A stretch of 59,862 nucleotides of DNA from Candidatus Gastranaerophilales bacterium (GCA_900766355.1 CAAFVD010000032.1:1-59862); one strand, 5' to 3'; counted from the stretch's first letter, positions 16,679 through 26,034 are shown. A program made the numbers and translations. Notes: generated by a model from the sequence alone, not told the origin.

Positions 16679-18394
16679 ATGGGATTAGCAGCATCACAAG
16701 CTAGATTATTAAGCCTTACTGCAAGACAGCACACCGTTGAAGGACGTGCTCAATACTTGCAGGCTCAAAAGCTGCGACTTGCAAATGAATCAGACAGAGT
16801 TTATGAAAACTATGTTAATGCTCTTGATGCAACTTCTTTGCAAACAAAAACGTATGATTCTAAAGGAAAAGTACATTGGGTTGAAGGTAGCTTAAATAAC
16901 CTAATGAGATATGATGCCGATGATAAGAGTCTAGGTAATGTTTACTATGTACAAGATATAAATGATGGTAAACTTTATATGCCACAAACAATAACTAATG
17001 CTTATGACAAATCAGGAAATGATTTATTTAATTTCCTTGACGAACTACATGTAAAATACGAGAAAAACGTACATCAAGATGAATATATTGATGCTCAAAA
17101 TGTTATTGCTGATTATAAAAATAGAGGATATAACATTTTACCGACAACTCAAGAAAACATTACTAAATATAACTCTCTACTTAATAACGTCAACAATCCT
17201 CCAAAAAGTAGTGAATATGACAATGCAAATGAACTATACAATTTAATAAGTTTTTCAGAAAGCACAACTAGAAAAGGCGTATATATCCCTAGTGATGAAT
17301 ATAAATATAATATGATGCTTAATCAATTAGGTAATATTAAAAAAACATCATATTATACTGGTGATAATAAAAAACTTATTGATTCTATTGAAGCTTTTAA
17401 TGTTTCAGAAATTTTTAATAAAACTGATAAAACTTCAAATATCCTAGCAACTACTACAGATAATACATCATATATATATTGGAATAAAGCTAAAGAAAAC
17501 GAAAAAGAAGATGAAGATAAACAAAAAATTGATGATTTAATGAAACTTAAAATGCTACTTAATGGTGGTCAATATGAAAGAACTGACCATTGGGAAAAGA
17601 ATAATTTAAAAACTAATATTGATAATTATTATAATAATAAATCACCAATTAAAGATGACCAATATTATTTGGGTATGCTTTTAGAAAAAGATACTGATGC
17701 AAAAGTTTCTGGTAAGATTTATTCTGATGAAACTCAACAGTTTTTAGATAGTTATACTGGTTTAACAAATTCTAATTATGCTGAAGCAATTTTAAAAATG
17801 GCTACTCAAATAAAAGATACCGAATTTAACAAATCTCAAGCAAAAGCACAAAGTGAATTTGACAAATTCTTAACTAGTATTGGTAAAACTAAATCTGAAA
17901 TTGAAACAGGTTTAAACAACTATAACTCATACATAAAAGCTGTAAGTGACCTCAATACTAAAGATCAAACAACATATACAAAATATGAAAATACAAATCT
18001 TGGGCCATACTATGAACAAATCTTTAGTGCGATACAATCTGCAGGTGGTTGCAAAGAAATTTCAACAGAAAATGCAAAAAGTGGTTCATGGGTAAACAAT
18101 ATGGTAAAAAATGCTCAAGTAGTTCTTGCTACTTTTGATAATAATAAAAATGAACTTGATAGTATTACGGCATCTTCTAATGTAGGCTTAAGAGAAATCA
18201 CTAATGATAAAGAGATAACAAAAGCCGATAGCAAATACGAAGCTGAAATGGACGCTATCAGCTCAAAAGAAACAAAATATAATACACAACTAAACCAATT
18301 AGAATCAGAAAGGAATGCTATCAAGACTGAAATTGAATCCTTGAAACAAATTCGAGAAGATAATATCTCCTCAACTTTTAAATTGTTCACATAA
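16679..18394 (+). CDS. Large coiled-coil protein, member of the ASQARxLS family (possible filament protein)
   Basis: A 571-aa protein with no enzyme motif and no signal peptide. The N-terminus (ASQARLLSLTARQH at 5-18) and the C-terminus (a long heptad helix ending ERNAIKTEIESLKQIRE...FKLF) match those of the 295-aa protein at 54934-55821. The middle 400 residues are polar, rich in Asn, Lys and Asp, and unrelated in length. Conserved helical ends with a variable centre recall flagellins, hook and axial proteins, though it is not recognisably a flagellin. A sigma-28-type promoter precedes it. It converges on the phospholipase-D-like gene with a 3-base gap. Confidence 0.6.
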   Translation: MGLAASQARLLSLTARQHTVEGRAQYLQAQKLRLANESDRVYENYVNALDATSLQTKTYDSKGKVHWVEGSLNNLMRYDADDKSLGNVYYVQDINDGKLYMPQTITNAYDKSGNDLFNFLDELHVKYEKNVHQDEYIDAQNVIADYKNRGYNILPTTQENITKYNSLLNNVNNPPKSSEYDNANELYNLISFSESTTRKGVYIPSDEYKYNMMLNQLGNIKKTSYYTGDNKKLIDSIEAFNVSEIFNKTDKTSNILATTTDNTSYIYWNKAKENEKEDEDKQKIDDLMKLKMLLNGGQYERTDHWEKNNLKTNIDNYYNNKSPIKDDQYYLGMLLEKDTDAKVSGKIYSDETQQFLDSYTGLTNSNYAEAILKMATQIKDTEFNKSQAKAQSEFDKFLTSIGKTKSEIETGLNNYNSYIKAVSDLNTKDQTTYTKYENTNLGPYYEQIFSAIQSAGGCKEISTENAKSGSWVNNMVKNAQVVLATFDNNKNELDSITASSNVGLREITNDKEITKADSKYEAEMDAISSKETKYNTQLNQLESERNAIKTEIESLKQIREDNISSTFKLFT

Positions 18395-18397
18395 AAA

Positions 18398-20017
18398 TCA
18401 ATTTTGTTCGTCTATTTTTCCATCATAATCGTTGTCAATGCCATCAGAAAGAGAACCAATTGAATACTTGCTCTCTGGGGCTACATCATGCGTAAGCCAA
18501 AAATCGTAAACCTGATGCCATAAATATTCAAAGAATTTTCGATAAAACAGTGCGACATTATTATTTTTTATTACAATTAAGTTTTCATCATTTTTATAAT
18601 TTCCTGAATACGAAAAATTCATTGAACCTATAACTGTATATTTATCATCTATAATCATTGATTTTGAATGAAGTTTACCAGCATAATTTTCTGTTTTAAC
18701 TAAAATACCATTATCTCTTAAAATATGATGTTTTGAAGATGTTGAACGTCCACTAACTGCATCTATTATAATTTTTATATCTACACCTCTATGTTTAGCA
18801 GATATCAAAGCGTTTACAACATCTCGTTCAGTAATCAAAAATGCTGGCATGTATATATATTTTTGTGCTGAATTGATTAAAGGTAAAATAGCCCTTTTAA
18901 CAGTATTATCTTTAGGTGAAAAATATACTGAAATTTTAGATTCGCCTAGAATAAAATCCCTTTTGGTTAAAACATTTTGTTTTAAAGTATGGAAATTACC
19001 TTGAAACATCTGCTCAAATTCTTCTTCATATAATTCAGCTACAGATTTTGACTTTATTACAATTATGCTATTTGAGTTAAATCCTGACATATCGGTTGAA
19101 CTCAAATTGGCAGAACCTGTAAGAACTATAGATTTATCAAAAATAAAAAATTTATCGTGCATCAACCCATTTATACCGAAATCAGAACGTGATAACGGTA
19201 TTTTTTTAGCTAAATACCTCGTATCAGAATAAATATTATTTCCTTTAGAATCAACATCATAAACTAAACGTATAGTCACACCTCTATTTATAGCAGAACT
19301 TATAGCATTATCTATTGCGGGTATTTTTTCATATCCATACAAAGCCATATCAATTGAAGTTTGAGCAGCGTTTATTTCTTTTACTAATTCTTTACAGATT
19401 AAAGACTCACAGTTCTTAGAAGGTTTTAATGTAGTTGTATGGTCAGATAACACAACTTTTATATATTTATCAGCAAACACCATAGCTGGACGTGTAAATG
19501 AAGATTTTTTAGTTGTTTGTGATTTTTTTGTGATATTAGATTGTTTTTTCTTATTTTGACAACAATATCCACAAGGCTCATAATCTTTTATCACTTTTAA
19601 CGGTAAAATAATATACTCTTTTGTTTTGATACCATACTTACATGTCAATTTATGGTATTTATGAGATTTAGTATTACATATACGATATTGTTGCAATTTA
19701 GCAAATTGCAATTTTTCATTAAAACTTTTCTTATCAACAGGTAAACAATCTTTCACATAAAACGCCGATGTTTTTTCCTTTGATAAATCTGCAAGACAAG
19801 CTAAAGCTAAAACATCTTCAAGTGGAAGATTCATTTTTTTTGCAACTGCTTCACATAACTCTTTGTCTTGGAACGAAAGTAACTGTTTAGATGTGATAGG
19901 TAAAGATTGATTTGTAAGCTTTGGTTTGGGCGTTAATAAATATGAATCTTTATAACTAAATAAAAACCCTACAAACAATAAACAAATTAAAAATATCCCT
20001 AAAAACTTTTTATTCAT
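18398..20017 (-). CDS. Exported phospholipase D-like protein with a C-terminal calcium-binding-type motif
   Basis: A 539-aa protein with an N-terminal membrane span or uncleaved signal (about 5-22). A small Cys/His domain near 113-153 resembles the zinc-binding tail of Ada or nuclease proteins (CNTKSHKYHKLTCKY...PCGYCC). Two HKD catalytic motifs follow: H287-D-K289-x4-D294 and H450-S-K452-x4-D457, each with a following GSxN (GSANLS, GSMNFS). This is a complete phospholipase D/nuclease active site. The extreme C-terminus is DGIDNDYDGKIDE (525-537), a pattern seen in MopE-type calcium-binding repeats. It is likely a secreted or membrane-held phosphodiesterase (nuclease or lipase). Confidence 0.8.
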   Translation of the reverse strand: MNKKFLGIFLICLLFVGFLFSYKDSYLLTPKPKLTNQSLPITSKQLLSFQDKELCEAVAKKMNLPLEDVLALACLADLSKEKTSAFYVKDCLPVDKKSFNEKLQFAKLQQYRICNTKSHKYHKLTCKYGIKTKEYIILPLKVIKDYEPCGYCCQNKKKQSNITKKSQTTKKSSFTRPAMVFADKYIKVVLSDHTTTLKPSKNCESLICKELVKEINAAQTSIDMALYGYEKIPAIDNAISSAINRGVTIRLVYDVDSKGNNIYSDTRYLAKKIPLSRSDFGINGLMHDKFFIFDKSIVLTGSANLSSTDMSGFNSNSIIVIKSKSVAELYEEEFEQMFQGNFHTLKQNVLTKRDFILGESKISVYFSPKDNTVKRAILPLINSAQKYIYMPAFLITERDVVNALISAKHRGVDIKIIIDAVSGRSTSSKHHILRDNGILVKTENYAGKLHSKSMIIDDKYTVIGSMNFSYSGNYKNDENLIVIKNNNVALFYRKFFEYLWHQVYDFWLTHDVAPESKYSIGSLSDGIDNDYDGKIDEQN

Positions 20018-20027
20018 ATAAATATAA

Positions 20028-20061
20028 AAATACCTTGCCTTAAAAATAAGACAAGGTATTT
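20028..20061 (-). terminator. Intrinsic terminator after oadB
   Basis: A 10-bp stem (AAATACCTTG with CAAGGTATTT) followed on the minus strand by a T-rich run. It separates oadB from the downstream phospholipase-D-like gene. Confidence 0.8.
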
Positions 20062-20071
20062 ATTAATAAAA

Positions 20072-21268
20072 TTAATGACACAATGCTAGAAGTACACCAG
20101 CTGCAACTGCAGAACCGATAACCCCTGCAACATTAGGTCCCATTGCGTGCATCAACAAGAAGTTTTGAGGATTAGCCTCTAAACCAACCTTGTTAGAAAC
20201 ACGAGCTGCCATTGGAACTGCAGAAACACCAGCAGAACCAATTAATGGGTTAATTTTTGTCTTAGAACATAAATTCATCAATTTAGCCATTAATACACCA
20301 GCACCTGTAGCAAGTGAGAATGCTATAATACCTAACAACAAGATGAATAATGTTTGTACTGTCAAGAACTGACTTGCAGATAATTTTGAACCAACTGACA
20401 AGCCTAAGAATATTGTAACAATATTGATTAAAGCATTTTGCATTGTGTCAGAAAGTCTATCTACAACACCACATTCTTTACATAAATTACCAAAGCATAA
20501 CGCACCTAAAAGTGGACATGCACTAGGTAAGAATATTACACAAAGAAGTAATATCATAAGAGGGAAAACAATTTTTTCTCTTTTTGATACTTCTCTTAAC
20601 TGAGTCATTTGAATCTTACGTTCAGCTTCTGTTGTTAACAACTTCATAATTGGAGGTTGAATAACAGGAACTAAAGCCATATAAGAGTATGCTGCAACAG
20701 CAATTGGTCCAAGTAGATTTTCAGCAAGTTTTGTTGTTACATAAATTGATGTTGGACCATCAGCACCACCAATGATACCGATAGATGCAGCTTCAGGCAT
20801 TGAGAATCCAAATAGACAATATGCCATTAATAATGCACCAAAAATACCAAATTGAGCAGCACCACCTAAAAGAGCTGTTTTAGGGTTTGCAATCAAAGGT
20901 CCGAAGTCAGTCATAGCACCTACACCCATGAAAATAATCAATGGGAATAAGCCTTTGTGAATACCAGCTTCAAATATAATACCTAAGAAACCGTTTGGAC
21001 CAGCAATTTCTTCACCTAATGGCATTGGAATATTTGATAATAAACCACCAAATGCAATAGGAACAAGAAGTAATGGTTCAAATTGCTTTTTGATACCTAA
21101 CCATAACAAGAACAAACAAATAAGAATCATTATCCATTGTCCATGCATGTGTAAGATTTGTTCAAAACCTTGTAAGTTTGGATCAGCAACGGCATTTTGA
21201 GCTGAATGAACAAAACCCATTATACCAGTTGAGTCCCAGAGAGTATGTAAACCGTCTGCAATATTCAT
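20072..21268 (-). CDS. oadB: Na+-translocating decarboxylase, beta subunit
   Basis: A 398-aa polytopic membrane protein, the sodium channel part of the biotin-dependent decarboxylase pump. The signatures are GIIGGADGPTSIYVTTKLA, the aspartate-containing IIFMGVGAMTDFGPL, and the C-terminal ATGAGVLMAKLMNL then LIGSAGVSAVPMAARVS. All are typical of the OadB/GcdB/MmdB family. Its partners oadA and oadG are just upstream in the same operon. Decarboxylation of carboxybiotin drives two Na+ outward, giving an ion gradient without respiration. A terminator follows. Confidence 0.94.
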   Translation of the reverse strand: MNIADGLHTLWDSTGIMGFVHSAQNAVADPNLQGFEQILHMHGQWIMILICLFLLWLGIKKQFEPLLLVPIAFGGLLSNIPMPLGEEIAGPNGFLGIIFEAGIHKGLFPLIIFMGVGAMTDFGPLIANPKTALLGGAAQFGIFGALLMAYCLFGFSMPEAASIGIIGGADGPTSIYVTTKLAENLLGPIAVAAYSYMALVPVIQPPIMKLLTTEAERKIQMTQLREVSKREKIVFPLMILLLCVIFLPSACPLLGALCFGNLCKECGVVDRLSDTMQNALINIVTIFLGLSVGSKLSASQFLTVQTLFILLLGIIAFSLATGAGVLMAKLMNLCSKTKINPLIGSAGVSAVPMAARVSNKVGLEANPQNFLLMHAMGPNVAGVIGSAVAAGVLLALCH

Positions 21269-21287
21269 AACTATTTACCTCCCTATA

Positions 21288-23078
21288 CTAACCCAAAGTT
21301 ACCAAAGCTTGACCACTTACAACTTTATCACCTTGAGAAACAAGGATTGATTGTACAGTACCAGCTTTTGGAGCTTTTACTTCAATTTCCATTTTCATAG
21401 CTTCAAGAACTAAAAGAACATCGCCTTCTTCAACACTTGAACCTTCAGAAGCTTCTATTCTCAAAACGTTACCCGGAACACCAGCTTTAACTTCTTCACC
21501 GTCACCAGCTGATGCTGCTGATTTAGATTCAATACCTTCTTTTACAGAGAAATCGAAAGATTTACCGTTTACAGAAGCTTTGTCACCATCAAGTTTGATA
21601 GCATAAGATTTTCCGTTAACTTTAACAGTATATTCACTACCATTTGAAGCAACAGTTGAAGTTTCTTTAGCTGGAACATTTTTACGAACACCAATTTGTC
21701 CTTTGCCTTGTAAGAACATAATACCTTTTTCTTTACAAGCACCAGCAATAAAGATGTTTTCATCATTAACTTCCAAACCTGCATCTTGCAACATCTTAGT
21801 AGCTGCAGCGATACCTTTAGATTCATCTCTATCGTTAATATCTACAACAGTTTCAGTTGTTGGTTTTAGACCTAGTTGTTCTTCAGCAATTTTTACAACT
21901 TCTGCATCTGGTTCGCAAGGAGTTTTTCCGAAATAACCAAGAACCATTTTTCCATAACCTTCAGCAATTTTCTTCCAGTTACCAAACATAACATTGTTGA
22001 ATGCTTGTTGGAAATAGAATTGAGAAACAGGAGTAACAGATGTTCCGAAACCACCTTTTTCTACAACTTCTTTCATAGCTGCAACAACTTCTGGGAATCT
22101 ATTCATAACTCCATTATCTCTCATCATTTGAGTATTAGCTGTTAAAGCACCACCAGGAAGTGGAGAAGAAATAATCATTGGATTAACAGCAAGAGCTTCT
22201 GGAGGTAAGAAATAATCTTTCATACATTCTTTGAAGATTTCTTCTGTTTCTAAAATCTTATTAATATCAATACCCAAATCGTATTCAGAACCTTTAAGAG
22301 CATGCCACATAGAAACAATATCAGGTTGAGCAGTACCACCAGAAACAGGTTTCATAGACAAGTCAATACCGTCAGCACCACCATCAAGAGCAGCAAGATA
22401 AGCAGCTAAACCTGTACCAGCAGTTTCGTGAGAGTGAAATCTGATATGAACATCATTACCTAGAATTTCTCTTGTACGTTTTACAGTTTCGTAAACTTTT
22501 CTAGGAGCTGATGTACCTGACGCATCTTTGAATGCTAAGCTATCAAAAGGAATACCAGCATCTAATATAGAACGAAGAACTCTTTCATAGAAAGCTACGT
22601 CATGGGCGCCTTGGCAACCGATTGGTAATTCCATCATTGTAATTGTAACTTCATGTTTCAAACCATTGTCTTTAATACATTGACCTGAATAAATCAAGTT
22701 GTTTACATCATTTAACGCATCAAAGTTTCTAACAGTTGTAACACCATGTTTTTTAAACATTTTTGCGTGTAAGTTAATCATATCTCTAGGTTGAGAATCA
22801 AGACCAACTACGTTTACACCACGAGCTAGAGATTGCAAGTTGATATCAGGACCAACTGCTGCTCTGATTTTATCCATTGTTTCAAACGCATTTTCGTTGC
22901 AATAGAAAATTGGTGATTGGAATCTAGCACCACCAGCAACTTCAAAATGTTTAATACCAGCATCTACTGCTGATTTTAGAGCAGGTAAGAAATCTTCTAC
23001 GAAAACTCTTGCTCCATATACTGATTGGAAACCATCTCTAAAAGACGTATCCATAACTTTAATAAGTTTTTTTGTCAT
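21288..23078 (-). CDS. oadA: Na+-translocating decarboxylase, alpha subunit (oxaloacetate decarboxylase type)
   Basis: A 596-aa carboxyltransferase plus biotin carrier. The N-terminal TIM barrel shows MDTSFRDGFQS, FDALND, FKDASG (with the lysine that would be carboxylated in pyruvate carboxylase relatives) and the metal-binding FHSHETAG. The conserved tail is SPLPGGALTANT. After a linker, the last 75 residues form a biotinyl domain with the modified lysine in EAMKMEI. The motifs differ somewhat from textbook OadA (TLRDGHQS, HTHDTSG), so oxaloacetate as substrate is likely but not proven. It is encoded between oadG and oadB and depends on BirA, encoded just upstream. Confidence 0.9.
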   Translation of the reverse strand: MTKKLIKVMDTSFRDGFQSVYGARVFVEDFLPALKSAVDAGIKHFEVAGGARFQSPIFYCNENAFETMDKIRAAVGPDINLQSLARGVNVVGLDSQPRDMINLHAKMFKKHGVTTVRNFDALNDVNNLIYSGQCIKDNGLKHEVTITMMELPIGCQGAHDVAFYERVLRSILDAGIPFDSLAFKDASGTSAPRKVYETVKRTREILGNDVHIRFHSHETAGTGLAAYLAALDGGADGIDLSMKPVSGGTAQPDIVSMWHALKGSEYDLGIDINKILETEEIFKECMKDYFLPPEALAVNPMIISSPLPGGALTANTQMMRDNGVMNRFPEVVAAMKEVVEKGGFGTSVTPVSQFYFQQAFNNVMFGNWKKIAEGYGKMVLGYFGKTPCEPDAEVVKIAEEQLGLKPTTETVVDINDRDESKGIAAATKMLQDAGLEVNDENIFIAGACKEKGIMFLQGKGQIGVRKNVPAKETSTVASNGSEYTVKVNGKSYAIKLDGDKASVNGKSFDFSVKEGIESKSAASAGDGEEVKAGVPGNVLRIEASEGSSVEEGDVLLVLEAMKMEIEVKAPKAGTVQSILVSQGDKVVSGQALVTLG

Positions 23079-23109
23079 GTTTTTATCCTCTCTATATTCG
23101 ACAAATTAA

Positions 23110-23343
23110 TTATTTCTTTAATACCGCAGCTAATATTGCAACCGCAATATTTTCATCATCATTTGATTTAACCACTTTTGCTGAACCTGCTGCTTGAGGG
23201 ACTGCTTCTGGGAAAATCTCATTTAATTTTTTTACTACTCTAGACATAATAAACATTGAAAGAATAGTAATACATAAAAATGCTAAAACTGTTCCCATAC
23301 CAATGCACATTACGGCTATACCTTGTGCTAACAATTCATTCAT
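23110..23343 (-). CDS. oadG: Na+-translocating decarboxylase, gamma subunit
   Basis: A 77-aa small membrane protein with one span near 8-33 (GIAVMCIGMGTVLAFLCITI), followed by a charged region and a C-terminal stretch. Size, position and the GMGTVFxFL-like motif are those of OadG, which links the alpha and beta subunits. No zinc-binding His cluster is evident at the C-terminus, unlike the enterobacterial protein. The ATG overlaps the birA stop by four bases. Confidence 0.85.
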   Translation of the reverse strand: MNELLAQGIAVMCIGMGTVLAFLCITILSMFIMSRVVKKLNEIFPEAVPQAAGSAKVVKSNDDENIAVAILAAVLKK

Positions 23344-24056
23344 AATATATCTCCTATTAAAAGTGTGTTTCTAATATTATTTTTTTCTAAAATCAATGCA
23401 CCTTCTTGAGTAATATCAACGGCACAACCTGATTCAATATTACCAAGAACATTTACATTAATATTTGTATTCAAAAATGAAGCATGATTCAAATAAAAAT
23501 CACGAATCATAGAAAATCCTGTCTTTAAAAATAAATCATAGCCTGAGAAAAATTCATCAACTAAAGAGTTTAAAAACTCATCTCGATTTATTTCTTTTTT
23601 TAACTCAACAGATAATGATGTAGCAGGCTTATCTATTGTATCTAAAAGAGTTTTAGGAGTATTTAAATTTACACCTATACCTAAAGCTATACCTTTAAAC
23701 ATAGTACCTTGCATTGATGTTTCAGAAAGAATTCCTGCAATTTTTTTACCATTCACTAAAACATCATTTGGCCATTTTATTTTAGGCTCTATTCCATATT
23801 TTTCTAAAGTTTTACACAACACAACAGACAAATATTGAGTCAAATTTGAATAAACTTCCATAAAGTCACATGACGGTTTTAAACAAAAAGTCATGTAAAT
23901 ATTTTCGTTTCCTGTATCTATCCATTTACGGTTCAAACGACCTCTCCCATCAGTTTGATGAGAAGTATAAACAACAGTACTATCAGACAATTCTGACATG
24001 TGCTGTTTTACATAAGCATTTGTTGACCCAACCTCTTCTAGAAAAATAAGTTCCAT
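23340..24056 (-). CDS. birA: Biotin-[protein] ligase
   Basis: A 238-aa biotin protein ligase without the N-terminal DNA-binding domain, so it is the monofunctional type. ATG 24056 is chosen over an earlier codon because the protein then begins MELIFLEEVGSTN, the family opening. Catalytic motifs are GRGRLNRKW (biotin/AMP loop) and KWPNDVLVNGKKIAGIL. It activates biotin with ATP and attaches it to a lysine in an MKM-type motif. The window encodes two targets, OadA (EAMKMEI) and AccB (EAMKLMNEI). Being co-transcribed with the oad genes suggests matched dosage. Confidence 0.92.
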   Translation of the reverse strand: MELIFLEEVGSTNAYVKQHMSELSDSTVVYTSHQTDGRGRLNRKWIDTGNENIYMTFCLKPSCDFMEVYSNLTQYLSVVLCKTLEKYGIEPKIKWPNDVLVNGKKIAGILSETSMQGTMFKGIALGIGVNLNTPKTLLDTIDKPATSLSVELKKEINRDEFLNSLVDEFFSGYDLFLKTGFSMIRDFYLNHASFLNTNINVNVLGNIESGCAVDITQEGALILEKNNIRNTLLIGDIL

Positions 24057-24107
24057 ATTTATATTATAAAACAAACATAAAAAATCACCGATATTAGCAA
24101 TTGAGTT

Positions 24108-24536
24108 TTATTTTTTTAGATAATCAATCAAACCTAACAAAGCATATTCATAAGATTTTTCTTTAAATCCTACAACCTGACCTATAGAAACACCTGAAAT
24201 TAATGAAGTATGACGAAATTCTTCTCTAGCATGTATGTTTGTCATATGTACCTCAACTGTAGGTATTCCAATAGAAGAAATTGCATCTCTTATGGCAACA
24301 CTTGTATGAGTAAACCCACCAGCATTTATTATTAAACCATCACAAGTCGTTTGTTGGATTTTATCAATAATTTCACCTTCATGATTACTTTGGAAACATT
24401 CAATTTCAACATTATTTTTACGACCCAATTCAATTATTAAATTTTCGATAGATTCTAAAGTAAGATTTCCATATTTTTCTGGTTCTCGTACTCCTAACAT
24501 GTTTAAATTTGGACCGTTTAATAATAATATTTTCAT
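24108..24536 (-). CDS. aroQ: Type II 3-dehydroquinate dehydratase
   Basis: A 142-aa shikimate-pathway enzyme. Motifs are ILLLNGPNLNMLGVREPEKYG (with the active-site tyrosine), FQSNHEGEIID, GGFTHTSVAIRDAI, and EVHMTNIHAREEFR. Type II enzymes are dodecameric and not related to type I AroD. The ATG at 24536 has GAGG five bases upstream, and a GTG two codons earlier is possible. It is the first gene of the aroQ-birA-oadGAB operon, divergent from folE2. Confidence 0.95.
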   Translation of the reverse strand: MKILLLNGPNLNMLGVREPEKYGNLTLESIENLIIELGRKNNVEIECFQSNHEGEIIDKIQQTTCDGLIINAGGFTHTSVAIRDAISSIGIPTVEVHMTNIHAREEFRHTSLISGVSIGQVVGFKEKSYEYALLGLIDYLKK

Positions 24537-24607
24537 ATTCACCTCATAAAATCTGTTCTTATGATATCATAAATAAACAGGTAATTATTAAGGTATAAGT
24601 GGAAATT

Positions 24608-25399
24608 ATGAAAGATATTCAAAACCTAAAAGATAACAGAGGAGTTGATATACAAAAAGTAGGAATTAAAGATATTGAATTCCCTCTTGTTATTCAACGC
24701 AAAGACGAAGAAGATCAAGTTGTATGTGCTAAGGTAAAAATGAGTGTTTCTTTACCTTCTCACTATAAGGGTACGCACATGTCACGATTTGTAGAGTGTT
24801 TAAATGATTGGAAAGAAAAACGTCTTTTGGGAGTAGATATCGAAGGTTGTGTTCAAGATTTGGTAGAAAGACTTGATGCTAAATCTTCATATATAAAATT
24901 TTCATTTAAATACTTTATAGATAAAAAATCACCAGTAACAAATATTACTGCGCCAATGTGCTACGATTGTTCTTTTGAAGGTATTTTATCAGATTATGGT
25001 GATGAGGACGAAGAATATAAATTTATATTAGGTGTAAAAGTTCCTGTCACAACTTTATGTCCTTGTTCAAAAGAAATCTCAGATTATGGAGCTCATAACC
25101 AACGTGCTATCGTATCTGTAAAAGTTTCTTATGATAGAGATGAACATATCTGGATTGAAGATTTGATAAAAATGGTTGAAGACAATTCATCTTGTGGTCT
25201 TTATTCTTTATTGAAAAGAGAAGACGAAAAATTTGTAACAGAGCATGCTTATAACAATCCGAAATTTGTTGAAGATGTACTTAGAGATGTTGTATTAGCA
25301 CTAAGAAACAACGATATCGTAGACTCATTTACAGTTGAATGTGAATCTATCGAAAGTATTCATAATCATTCAGCATGGGCTTTTCAATCAGAAGGTTAA
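24608..25399 (+). CDS. folE2: GTP cyclohydrolase FolE2 (type IB)
   Basis: A 263-aa zinc-independent GTP cyclohydrolase giving dihydroneopterin triphosphate for folate or queuosine. Signatures are MKDIQNLKDNRG, PSHYKGTHMSRF, and the metal-binding TTLCPCSKEISDYGAHNQRA, where the Cys and His are the Mn/Fe ligands. It starts at ATG 24608 or at GTG 24599; AAGG lies five bases before the GTG, so the start is unsettled. QueH at 57619 shows queuosine is made here, and FolE2 provides the precursor step for that pathway too. Confidence 0.94.
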   Translation: MKDIQNLKDNRGVDIQKVGIKDIEFPLVIQRKDEEDQVVCAKVKMSVSLPSHYKGTHMSRFVECLNDWKEKRLLGVDIEGCVQDLVERLDAKSSYIKFSFKYFIDKKSPVTNITAPMCYDCSFEGILSDYGDEDEEYKFILGVKVPVTTLCPCSKEISDYGAHNQRAIVSVKVSYDRDEHIWIEDLIKMVEDNSSCGLYSLLKREDEKFVTEHAYNNPKFVEDVLRDVVLALRNNDIVDSFTVECESIESIHNHSAWAFQSEG

Positions 25400-25407
25400 A
25401 AATAAAA

Positions 25408-26034
25408 CTATTTCTTAGGTACTAGAAAATCTAATACAGCTTTTCTTTGAGCTTCTTCTTTTAGTTTTATAAGACTTTTTATATCCTTCATTTCTACAAA
25501 CCCATTCTCAACCATAAGTTCTGCAAATTTTGTATGGTTGCCATGCTTTTTTTGTTCATTTTGTTGACTAAGAATAACTTGAGTTTGTTCTTCTGATAAT
25601 TTTCCAATTTTTTGAAAATATTCACCTGTCATGCACTCTCCAGCTATAAACATAGCTATCGCAAGAACCTGTACAGGTATTTCTTGTTTTATATATTTAT
25701 TGTTATATGCGAACATAAATAATTTTGAGATATCTTCCATAGAATATTTCTTTTCTATAGACATTTCTAAAATAGATAAATTGTTTGCACAATCATACAA
25801 GAAAGAATAAATATCGTCAGAATATTCTTCGTTTTTCTTATCAAGTTCTTCCATACCCATTTTTGAAATTGTTGGTCTATAAATATGAAAAATCTTATCT
25901 TCGTCCATTGTAATTAAATCATCACTTAAATACGATTCTAAATCTTTTCTAAGATAAACAAGTATAACCTGTTTCACCCATAATGGTAGAGAAGTTAATT
26001 CTTGAATAAACAATAAAAATATATTACGTTTCAT
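25408..26034 (-). CDS. Hypothetical protein (208 aa)
   Basis: I do not recognise this protein. It is helical and acidic, with no signal peptide, membrane span or metal motif. The last 70 residues (FQKIGKLSEEQTQVILSQ, then a repeat-like VENGFVEMKDIKSLIKL) faintly resemble the helical ATPase N-domains of type II secretion proteins. It stands between convergent folE2 (8-base gap) and a divergent flagellar cluster, so it may be linked with motility, but that is only positional. Confidence 0.55.
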   Translation of the reverse strand: MKRNIFLLFIQELTSLPLWVKQVILVYLRKDLESYLSDDLITMDEDKIFHIYRPTISKMGMEELDKKNEEYSDDIYSFLYDCANNLSILEMSIEKKYSMEDISKLFMFAYNNKYIKQEIPVQVLAIAMFIAGECMTGEYFQKIGKLSEEQTQVILSQQNEQKKHGNHTKFAELMVENGFVEMKDIKSLIKLKEEAQRKAVLDFLVPKK

